This document shows, in pieces, positions 57,608-64,000 of a stretch of DNA of 64,000 nucleotides; position 1 is the stretch's first letter; each line of letters starts with the position of its first letter. A program made the translations under genes and the position numbers. The stretch is taken from assembly GCA_966211955.1 (NCBI GenBank), contig CBIHOF010000004.1, positions 62,001-126,000 on the forward strand, written 5' to 3'. The stretch comes from Albitalea sp966211955. Its GTDB lineage: Bacteria; Pseudomonadota; Gammaproteobacteria; Burkholderiales; Burkholderiaceae_C. The notes below the pieces were generated by a model. It saw nothing but the letters and a program-made list of their open reading frames with translations, was not told the origin of the DNA and did no database searches.

Positions 57608-57703
57608 GTCTCGCGCTCCTGTGGGTGAAAATCGCCATTGACCGGGCGCATGTTACCCAGCATCGTGGCCCGCCAACACACAACGCCTTAGAGGAGACTC
57701 CCC

Positions 57704-59134
57704 ATGCCCGAAGCCACCGAGCGCATGTCACGCGTGGACACCGCCTGGTTGCGGATGGACAACGACGTCAACCTGATGATGATCGTCGGCGTGTGGCTCC
57801 TGCAGCCCGCGATCACGCACGAGGCGCTGGCCGAGCGGGTCACCGACAAACTGCTCAAGTACGGCCGTTTCAAGCAGAAGGTGGTCGAAGACACGATGGG
57901 CGCGAACTGGGTCGACGACGCCAGCTTCGACATCGACCACCACATCGTCAGTCACACCCTCAGGCGCCGAAAAGGCCAGAGCGAGCGCCAGGCGCTGCAG
58001 CAGTTCGTGGGCGAACTGTCCACGCAGGCGCTCGATCCGGCGCGCCCGCTGTGGCAATTTCACCTCATCGACGACTACGAAGGCGGCAGCGCGCTCATCG
58101 CCCGCGTGCACCACTGCATCGCCGACGGCATTGCGCTGATTTCGGTGATGCTGTCCATCACCGATGGCGGCATGGACCCGCCGGCGCGCCGTGCCCGCAA
58201 GGCCGACGAAGACACCGAGCGCGACTGGCTCACCGATGCGGTCGTCAAGCCCTTCACCGACCTCACCACCAAGGCCATCGGCATGTATGGCAGCGGCGTG
58301 GCGAAGTCGATGGAGATGCTGGCCAACCCCTACCAGCCGCTCTTCGGCTCGCTGGACATGGCGCGCACCGGCTACCAGGTGGTGAGTGACGTGGCGTCGA
58401 TGGCGCTGATGCCCGACGACTCGCCCACGCAGCTCAAGGGCAAGCCGGTCGGCCGCAAGAAGGTGGCCTGGGGCGAGCCGCTCGAACTGGACCACGTCAA
58501 GGCGGTGGGCAAGGCGCTCAACTGCTCGGTCAACGACGTGCTGCTGGCTTGCGTGGCCGGCGCCATCGGCGAATACCTGCGCGAGCGCGGTGACGATCCG
58601 CAGGGCAAGGAAATCCGCGCCATGGTGCCGGTAAACCTGCGTCCGCTGGAAAAGGCCTACCAACTCGGCAACCGCTTCGGCTTGGTGCCGCTGGTCCTGC
58701 CCATCGGCATCGCCAACCCCATCGAGCGGGTCTATGCGGTGCGTGCCCGCATGAACGAGCTCAAAGGCAGCTACCAGCCGGTGCTCGCCTTCGCGGTCCT
58801 GTCGGTCGCGGGCCTGCTCATCAAGCCGGTGCAGGATGCGCTGCTCAACATGTTCGCGAAAAAGGCGACGGCAGTGATGACCAACGTGCCTGGGCCCGCC
58901 AAGCCGTTGAAGTTCTGCGGCTCCACGTTGCGCCAGACCATGTTCTGGGTGCCTCAGTCTGGGGACATCGGGGTTGGCGTGAGCATCCTTTCGTATGGCG
59001 GTGGGGTTCAGTTCGGGCTGATCACCGACGAGAAGCTGTGCACTGAACCGCAGGCCATCATTGACCGCTTCGAACCGGAGTTCGAGAAGTTGCTGATGGT
59101 GACCTTGATGTTGCCTTGGGGCGAAGCGGCCTGA
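57704..59134 (+). CDS. Wax ester synthase / diacylglycerol acyltransferase (WS/DGAT)
   Basis: 476-residue bifunctional acyltransferase that esterifies fatty alcohols or diacylglycerol with acyl-CoA to make storage neutral lipids. The catalytic motif HHxxxDG is HHCIADG (136-142). The second conserved block is NDVLLACVAGAIGEYL and the PLW motif is in DPARPLWQFHLI. The ATG at 57704 has AGGAG 7 bases upstream. Neighbours are an acyl-CoA-binding protein and a PHA-system protein, suggesting a storage-lipid locus. Confidence 0.95.
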   Translation: MPEATERMSRVDTAWLRMDNDVNLMMIVGVWLLQPAITHEALAERVTDKLLKYGRFKQKVVEDTMGANWVDDASFDIDHHIVSHTLRRRKGQSERQALQQFVGELSTQALDPARPLWQFHLIDDYEGGSALIARVHHCIADGIALISVMLSITDGGMDPPARRARKADEDTERDWLTDAVVKPFTDLTTKAIGMYGSGVAKSMEMLANPYQPLFGSLDMARTGYQVVSDVASMALMPDDSPTQLKGKPVGRKKVAWGEPLELDHVKAVGKALNCSVNDVLLACVAGAIGEYLRERGDDPQGKEIRAMVPVNLRPLEKAYQLGNRFGLVPLVLPIGIANPIERVYAVRARMNELKGSYQPVLAFAVLSVAGLLIKPVQDALLNMFAKKATAVMTNVPGPAKPLKFCGSTLRQTMFWVPQSGDIGVGVSILSYGGGVQFGLITDEKLCTEPQAIIDRFEPEFEKLLMVTLMLPWGEAA

Positions 59135-59303
59135 CGCTGCCTACGTGCCGGGCTGGTGGTTCCGCGGCCGGCCTGCCCACCCCACGCCTTCGCCCGCCCA
59201 CCTGGAAGCGGATGGTTCAGCACCGGCCCCACAGGCGACCACGAAGCGATATGGTGTCCATCACGCGCGCCATGCAAAGCCAGGAACGACACTTGCCCTT
59301 CCC

Positions 59304-59768
59304 ATGAACCGCCCGTACAAGATCCCGGAGTCCGTCCTCGTCGTGATCCACACCGCTGATCTGCAGGTGTTGCTCATCGAGCGTGCCGAGCGCCCCGGGT
59401 TCTGGCAAAGTGTGACGGGCTCGAAGGACACTGTCGAAGAAGAATTGGAGCTGACCGCCGTGCGCGAAGTTGCCGAAGAAACCGGAATCGTCATCGGCTC
59501 CAAGGCCGTCCCGACCGAAGCGCTGCGCGACTGGAACTTGCGCAACGTGTACTTCATCTATCCGCAGTGGCGGCATCGCTATGCGCCCGAGGTCACGCAC
59601 AACACCGAGCATGTGTTCAGCCTGGAGGTGCCGCGCGACATCGTCGTGACGCTCTCGCCGCGCGAACATTCGGCCTTCGAATGGCTGCCGTACCGCGAGG
59701 CCGCGGACCGCTGCTTCTCCTCGTCCAACGCCGAGGCCATCCTCAACTTGCCGAGATTCATCGCATGA
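59304..59768 (+). CDS. nudB: Dihydroneopterin triphosphate diphosphatase
   Basis: Nudix hydrolase, 154 residues, for the second step of folate synthesis. Nudix box GSKDTVEEELELTAVREV continuing AEETGI fits G-x5-E-x7-REUxEExGU. N-terminus YKIPESVLVVIHT and the phrase GFWQSVTGSK match NudB. I chose the ATG at 59304 over longer starts. Its stop overlaps the next gene (ATGA). The nudB - EEP hydrolase - clsB order is common in betaproteobacteria. Confidence 0.92.
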   Translation: MNRPYKIPESVLVVIHTADLQVLLIERAERPGFWQSVTGSKDTVEEELELTAVREVAEETGIVIGSKAVPTEALRDWNLRNVYFIYPQWRHRYAPEVTHNTEHVFSLEVPRDIVVTLSPREHSAFEWLPYREAADRCFSSSNAEAILNLPRFIA

Positions 59769-60571
59769 CGCCCCCCGTCTCGCGTCCGATGAAGTTCTCG
59801 AACACCTCGATGCACCCGAGCCATGTGCTGCGGGTGGCCACCTACAACATCCACAAGGGCGTGCGTGGCATGGGGCCGCGCAAGCGGCTGGAGATCCACA
59901 ACCTGGGCCTGGGCATCGAGGCGCTGGACGCGGACCTCGTGTACCTGCAGGAGGTGCGCCTGTTCAACCACAGCGAGGCGCAGCGCTTTCCTGATACGCA
60001 CATCGGCTGGCCGAAGATGCCGCAAGCCGATTACCTCGCGCCGGATGGCTACGACGTGGCCTACCGCACCAATGCGGTGACGAAGGAGGGCGAGCATGGC
60101 AATGCGCTGCTGTCGCGCTGGCCCATTGGCGACATCGGCCACCATGACGTGTCAGACCACCGTTTCGAGCAGCGCGGGCTGCTGCATGTGCCTGTCACCT
60201 GGAACGGCATCACGGTGCATTGCATCGTGGCGCATCTCGGGCTGATGCATTCCAGCCGCGTGCGGCAGGTGGAGCGCATCGCAGCCTTCATCGAAGCCGA
60301 GGTGCCGAGGAACGAGCGGCTCGTGCTGGCCGGCGACTTCAACGACTGGGGCGAAAAGCTCGACGAACCCATGCGCGGCACGGGCCTGCAGCGCGCGACG
60401 CCGGATGGCGCTGCGCCGCTGCGGACCTTTCCTTCGCTGGTTCCGGTGTTTGCGCTGGACCGCATCTACACCCGTGGCTTTCGCTGCACCTCGGCCTTCG
60501 TGCCCCGCGGCAATTCGTGGGCGCGGATGTCGGATCATCTGCCATGCGTGGCCGAACTCGAAATCGATTGA
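59765..60571 (+). CDS. Endonuclease/exonuclease/phosphatase family protein (YbhP-like)
   Basis: 268-residue EEP-fold metallo-hydrolase. Motifs: RVATYNIHKGVRG, YLQEVRLF (metal Glu), VLAGDFNDW and SDHLPCVAEL (catalytic His). No signal peptide. It precedes clsB as E. coli ybhP precedes ybhO (clsB), so a role linked to phospholipids is possible, but the substrate is unknown. ATG overlaps the nudB stop; ATG at 59789 is an alternative. Its stop overlaps a TTG that may start clsB. Confidence 0.9.
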   Translation: MTPPVSRPMKFSNTSMHPSHVLRVATYNIHKGVRGMGPRKRLEIHNLGLGIEALDADLVYLQEVRLFNHSEAQRFPDTHIGWPKMPQADYLAPDGYDVAYRTNAVTKEGEHGNALLSRWPIGDIGHHDVSDHRFEQRGLLHVPVTWNGITVHCIVAHLGLMHSSRVRQVERIAAFIEAEVPRNERLVLAGDFNDWGEKLDEPMRGTGLQRATPDGAAPLRTFPSLVPVFALDRIYTRGFRCTSAFVPRGNSWARMSDHLPCVAELEID

Positions 60572-61911
60572 ACGAGTCGCAGCCGCGCGGCGTGCCCGAA
60601 CCGGGGACGTCGCCCGTGCCTGCCTTGCAGGCGGAGGAGAGCACGCCGCTCGACCCCTTGGCGAGGGTGATGCCACGCGCGATGTTCACCGGCAGCAACG
60701 ACGTTCGCCTCAAGCGCGGCGGGGACGAGCTTTTCCCCGCGATGATCGATGCGATCTCGAAAGCCAAGCACGAGATCTGGCTGGCCACCTACATCTTCAA
60801 CGACGACCCGGCTGCCATGCACGTGGCCCAGGCGTTGTGCGATGCCGCGGCCCGTGGCGTGCAGGTGCGCGTGGTGGTGGACGGTTTCGGCAGCCGTACC
60901 AAGATCGCGGCCTTGCGCGAGATGTTTTGCGCAGCGGGCGTGGGCATCAGCGTGTTCCGGCCCATCCACCGCTGGTGGAACTGGCTGCAGCCGGGGCAGC
61001 TGCGTCGCCTGCATCAGAAGCTGTGCGTGGTGGACGTGGAGGTGGGCTTCGTCGGTGGCATCAACATCATTGACGACAAGCTCGACCAGAACCATGGCTG
61101 GAGCGATGAACCTCGGCTGGACTTCGCGGTGGAACTGCGCGGCTCGGTGGTGAAACCGATCGAGCTCGCCTGCAAGGCGGTTTGGACGCGCGCGCAGCTC
61201 GGCGAGGACTTCAAGGAAGAGGTGATGGCGCTGGCGCGCGCTGCCGAACCGGTGGCGCGTGCGAAGCGCTTGTTGAAGCGGCTGCGCATGCCCACCCTCA
61301 AGGCGGCCAAGACGCGGATGGCCGACCTGCCGCCGGTGCGCGCGGCCTTCGTGCTGCGCGACAACCTGCGGCGGCGCCGCACCATCGAGCGCAGCTACAT
61401 CGCGGCCATCCGCCGCGCGACCACGCGCATCGATCTCGCGTCGCCGTATTTCTACCCGGGCGGCGGGTTTCGCACGGCATTGCGCCAGGCGGCGCGGCGC
61501 GGCGTGGAGGTGCGGCTGCTGCTGCAGGGCAAGCTCGATTACCGCATCGCGGGGCTCGCGGCGCGCACGCTGTACGACGAGCTCCTGGCGGCGGGGGTGA
61601 ACATCTTCGAATACACACCGGCCTTCCTGCATGCGAAGGTGGCCCTCACCGACGACGAGTGGGCGACGGTGGGCAGCTCCAACATCGATCCCTTGTCGCT
61701 GCTCTTGAACCTCGAGGCGAACGTGGTGGTGCGCGACGCGCAGTTCAATGCCCAGCTGCGCGCGGAGTTCGACAAGGCCTTCGCGGCCTCGCTGCAGATC
61801 GTGCCGTCGACGGCCAGGCGCAAGCTGGTGGAGGGTGCGTTGACGCGCGGGTTCATCGCGTGGATCGCGCATGTGTACTTGCGGATTGCCGGTGCTGCTG
61901 GAAAGTACTAG
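60568..61911 (+). CDS. clsB: Cardiolipin synthase B
   Basis: Phospholipase-D family enzyme making cardiolipin; 447 residues from the TTG at 60568. Two HKD motifs are seen: HQKLCVVDVEVGFVGGINI and HAKVALTDDEWATVGSSNID. An N-terminal ELFPAMIDAI block is typical for ClsB. The start is uncertain: TTG 60568 overlaps the upstream stop as TTGA, whereas ATG 60670 would give 413 residues, the same length as E. coli ClsB as I recall it. The tag stop is directly followed by a dispersed repeat. Confidence 0.92.
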   Translation: MNESQPRGVPEPGTSPVPALQAEESTPLDPLARVMPRAMFTGSNDVRLKRGGDELFPAMIDAISKAKHEIWLATYIFNDDPAAMHVAQALCDAAARGVQVRVVVDGFGSRTKIAALREMFCAAGVGISVFRPIHRWWNWLQPGQLRRLHQKLCVVDVEVGFVGGINIIDDKLDQNHGWSDEPRLDFAVELRGSVVKPIELACKAVWTRAQLGEDFKEEVMALARAAEPVARAKRLLKRLRMPTLKAAKTRMADLPPVRAAFVLRDNLRRRRTIERSYIAAIRRATTRIDLASPYFYPGGGFRTALRQAARRGVEVRLLLQGKLDYRIAGLAARTLYDELLAAGVNIFEYTPAFLHAKVALTDDEWATVGSSNIDPLSLLLNLEANVVVRDAQFNAQLRAEFDKAFAASLQIVPSTARRKLVEGALTRGFIAWIAHVYLRIAGAAGKY

Positions 61912-62013
61912 TGCCCCCCAGTCGCTTTGCTCCTGCCCCCAAGGGGTGCCACCCGCAGGGCCGGCGGAGCCGGTCCCTGGGGTGTGGCTTGAGGGGGCGC
62001 GTCGCTGCGCTTG
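61912..62013 (+). repeat. Dispersed intergenic repeat, copy B
   Basis: Starts right after the clsB stop: GTGCCCCCCAGTCGCTTTGC, then CTCCTGCCCCCAAGGGG, hairpin CCGGCGGAGCCGG and GTGTGGCTTGAGGGGGCGCG. It aligns with the reverse complement of 57241-57352, most strongly in the first 35 bases. Ends about 20 bases before the exonuclease gene. Confidence 0.75.
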
Positions 62014-62034
62014 TGCCTTGCGGAGGGTTGTTCG

Positions 62035-63135
62035 ATGGGTGACTTGGTGGTGGAGCGGGCCGAAGGCCTCTATTGCCCGCCGGGCGGCTTCTATATCGAC
62101 CCATGGCAGCCGGTGGACCGCGCTGTCATCACGCATGCACACGGCGACCACGCGCGCATGGGCAGTGCGCACTACCTCGCCTCGACGCCGTCCGAAGGCG
62201 TGCTGCGAGCGCGCCTGGGTGCTGACATCAACCTGCAGACGCTGCCGTATGGCGAGACCATCGAGCACCATGGCGTGAAGCTGAGCCTGCATCCCGCCGG
62301 GCATGTGCTCGGCTCGGCGCAGGTGCGGCTGGAACATGGTGGGCAAGTGTGGGTCGCGTCGGGCGACTACTTCGTCTCAGGCCCTGGCGACGACAACGCC
62401 ACCTGCACGCCCTTCGAGCCGGTGCGCTGCGATTGCTTCATCACCGAATCCACCTTCGGCTTGCCCATCTACCGCTGGTGCCCGCAGCGCGAAGTGTTCG
62501 ACGACATCAATGCCTGGTGGCGCGCCAATGCCGAGGCCGGCCGCGCCAGCTTGCTCATGGGCTACAGCTTCGGAAAGGCGCAGCGCATTCTCTCGGGCGT
62601 GGACGCGAGCATCGGGCCCATCGTCGTGCACGGGGCGGTGGAGACACTCAATCGCGCATATCGCGAGGCGGGCGTGAGCTTGCCATCCACGCTGAATGTC
62701 ATGGACGTCACCGACAAGGCCCTGCTGAAGCGGGCCCTCGTCGTCGCGCCGCCCTCGGTGCATGGCAGCACCTGGGTACGCCGCTTCGGCGACCCGAGCG
62801 ATGCCTTCGCCAGTGGCTGGATGCAGCTGCGCGGCGCGCGCCGACGTCGTGGCATCGACCGCGGCTTCGTGCTCTCCGACCATGCCGACTGGCCCGGCCT
62901 GCAGCGCGCCATCGCAGCGACCGGTGCGCAGCGGGTGATCGTCACGCACGGCTACGAGGCGGTGATGGTGCGCTGGCTGCAGGAGAAAGGCCTGCAGGCT
63001 GGTGCCTTCCACACCGAATACGACGACGAGCGCCATGACGCGCAGGAGCCGGCGGGCAACGACGCGGCGATGGCACGGACAACCGCCACAGCGGACACCG
63101 CGGACACCGCCGACGCGGAGGAAGGCGTCGAGTGA
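62035..63135 (+). CDS. DNA ligase-associated MBL-fold exonuclease
   Basis: 366-residue metallo-beta-lactamase/beta-CASP nuclease of the 'ligase-associated DNA exonuclease' family (related to SNM1/Artemis). Metal motif HAHGDHAR (His34, His36, Asp38, His39); other ligand blocks LHPAGHVLGSAQV, ASGDYF and LSDHADW; CxTESTFGLP-like FITESTFGLP is characteristic. ATG at 62035 has CGGAGGG at good spacing. The tail (after about 340) is Ala/Thr/Asp-rich and dispensable-looking. Its stop overlaps the ligase start (GTGA), so they are translated together. Confidence 0.93.
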   Translation: MGDLVVERAEGLYCPPGGFYIDPWQPVDRAVITHAHGDHARMGSAHYLASTPSEGVLRARLGADINLQTLPYGETIEHHGVKLSLHPAGHVLGSAQVRLEHGGQVWVASGDYFVSGPGDDNATCTPFEPVRCDCFITESTFGLPIYRWCPQREVFDDINAWWRANAEAGRASLLMGYSFGKAQRILSGVDASIGPIVVHGAVETLNRAYREAGVSLPSTLNVMDVTDKALLKRALVVAPPSVHGSTWVRRFGDPSDAFASGWMQLRGARRRRGIDRGFVLSDHADWPGLQRAIAATGAQRVIVTHGYEAVMVRWLQEKGLQAGAFHTEYDDERHDAQEPAGNDAAMARTTATADTADTADAEEGVE

Positions 63136-64000
63136 AGCGCTTCTCGCAACTGTTCAACGAACTCGATGCGAGCACCGCCACCACCGCCAAGGTGCAGGCG
63201 CTCAGGCGCTACTTCGAGCAGGCGAGCGACGCGGACGCGGCGTGGGCGGTGTACTTCCTCGCCGGCGGCAAGCCGCGCCAGGTCGTGCCAACCGGCGTGC
63301 TGCGTGCGATTGCTTGCGAGCGTGCAGGCATCGCCGAATGGTTGTTCGAGGAGTGCTATCAAGCCGTCGGCGACCTCGCCGAAACCATGGCCCACGTGCT
63401 GCCACCGGCCAAGGCGCCGAGCGACGTGAACCTGGCCACCTGGGTCGAAGAACGGCTGCTGCCGCTGCGGACCCTGCCGCCCGATGAACAAGCGCAGCGC
63501 ATCGCCGGCTACTGGGACGAGCTCGACCCTTCGGGGCGCTTCCTGCTCACCAAGCTCATCGGCGGCGGCTTTCGCGTGGGGGTGAGCAAGCTGCTTGTGC
63601 AGCGCGCGCTGGCCGAGCATTCGGGCATGGATGCCAAGCTCGTGGCGCAGCGCATGATGGGTTTCACGGACAAGACGGCGCGGCCGAGCGCGGACGCGTA
63701 CCGGCAGCTGTTCTGCGCCGACGCGCTCACCGCCACTGATTCGGGCCAGCCCTATCCCTTCTTCCTCGCCCATGCGGTCGAGGGGCTGCATGACAGCTTC
63801 CACGAACGGCTGGGCCCCCCCAGCCAATGGATCGTCGAGTGGAAATACGACGGCATCCGCGCTCAGGTCGTCAAGCGCGCCGGCCAGGTGTGGATCTGGT
63901 CGCGTGGCGAGGAGCTGATGACCGAGCGCTTCCCCGAGGTGGTGGCGCTTGCGCAAGCGCTGCCGGACGGCACGGTGCTCGATGGCGAGATCCTCGTGTG
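63132..64000 (+). CDS. ATP-dependent DNA ligase, 5' part (cut by window end)
   Basis: 289 codons are visible, with no stop before the window end. GTG start in the GTGA overlap with the exonuclease. N-terminal DNA-binding domain (about 1-205) with LLTKLIGGGFRVGVS, then the nucleotidyltransferase core with the adenylation lysine Lys238 in EWKYDGIRAQ, followed by WSRGEELMTERFPEV and VLDGEIL (motif III). It belongs to the bacterial ATP-dependent ligase group that travels with the MBL exonuclease, an Lhr-type helicase and a phosphoesterase; the latter two would lie beyond the window. Confidence 0.93.
   Translation, partial: MKRFSQLFNELDASTATTAKVQALRRYFEQASDADAAWAVYFLAGGKPRQVVPTGVLRAIACERAGIAEWLFEECYQAVGDLAETMAHVLPPAKAPSDVNLATWVEERLLPLRTLPPDEQAQRIAGYWDELDPSGRFLLTKLIGGGFRVGVSKLLVQRALAEHSGMDAKLVAQRMMGFTDKTARPSADAYRQLFCADALTATDSGQPYPFFLAHAVEGLHDSFHERLGPPSQWIVEWKYDGIRAQVVKRAGQVWIWSRGEELMTERFPEVVALAQALPDGTVLDGEILV

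Noticed and set aside
59135..59303. Longer NudB N-terminus or separate small gene upstream
   Set aside because: The extra residues would be Pro/Arg/His-rich and unlike Nudix proteins; the ATG at 59304 gives the standard N-terminus.
63132..64000. Phage-derived DNA ligase or prophage edge
   Set aside because: The ligase has the N-terminal domain of the chromosomal ATP-dependent group and is coupled to the MBL exonuclease. No phage structural, integrase or tRNA att signals occur nearby.

Overview
The window is GC-rich, densely packed DNA from a Gram-negative betaproteobacterium, order Burkholderiales (Comamonadaceae / Sphaerotilaceae-like). The evidence is a porin with a C-terminal Phe, the mrcA-pilMNOPQ-aroKB arrangement, a mlaFEDACB operon that includes mlaA, PHA/wax-ester storage genes, and two copies of a dispersed intergenic repeat of a type I recall from Burkholderiales. 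I see no rRNA, tRNA, CRISPR array, prophage, integron or intact IS element. Almost everything looks like ordinary chromosome, so accessory signals are few.

Layout. (1) 1-860: 3' end of a porin and its terminator. (2) 1057-7867: a peptide ABC importer operon (permease, M20 amidohydrolase, binding protein, second permease, two ATPases). (3) 7826-9693: lysA-lptM facing cyaY. (4) 9728-22306: mrcA (PBP1A) divergent from pilMNOPQ, then an Ig-like lipoprotein, aroK, aroB and dgt. (5) 22326-31046, minus strand: type IV minor-pilin operon fimT-pilV-pilW-pilX-pilY1-pilE, ending in a TonB-C-like gene. (6) 31210-31893: a REP-associated (RAYT) transposase homologue that has lost its HUH histidines, followed by remnant RAYT-type flanking sequences. 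(7) 32025-38279: gltBD. (8) 38491-42562: Mla phospholipid transport operon mlaF-E-D-A-C-B. (9) 42577-48330: central sugar metabolism, hexR-like and zwf on the minus strand, divergent from tal, pgi and a HAD phosphatase. A HexR-like operator sits at the zwf promoter. (10) 48284-53616, minus strand: GlxA-type regulator, isochorismatase-like hydrolase, DUF2817 peptidase, M20 amidohydrolase, branched-chain amino-acid-type binding protein. (11) 53772-56902: molybdopterin oxidoreductase coupled to a lipoprotein aminopeptidase. (12) 56906-59134: PHA-granule-type small protein, acyl-CoA-binding protein, wax ester synthase/DGAT. (13) 59304-61911: nudB, EEP-family hydrolase, clsB. (14) 62035-64000: ligase-associated MBL exonuclease and the 5' part of an ATP-dependent DNA ligase, cut by the window end.

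Many genes are joined by 1-4 base start/stop overlaps (ATGA, GTGA, TTGA, TGATG), which points to translational coupling. The envelope is a main theme: PBP1A, a secretin-based pilus machine, Mla, ClsB and LptM. The most unusual items are the catalytically degenerate RAYT with its flanking motifs, the calcium-loop Ig-like lipoprotein inside the pil-aro cluster, the TonB-C-like gene closing the minor pilin operon, the storage-lipid group that includes a bacterial acyl-CoA-binding protein, and the start of a ligase/exonuclease DNA repair cassette that probably continues past the window. I did not find a clearly new multi-gene system.
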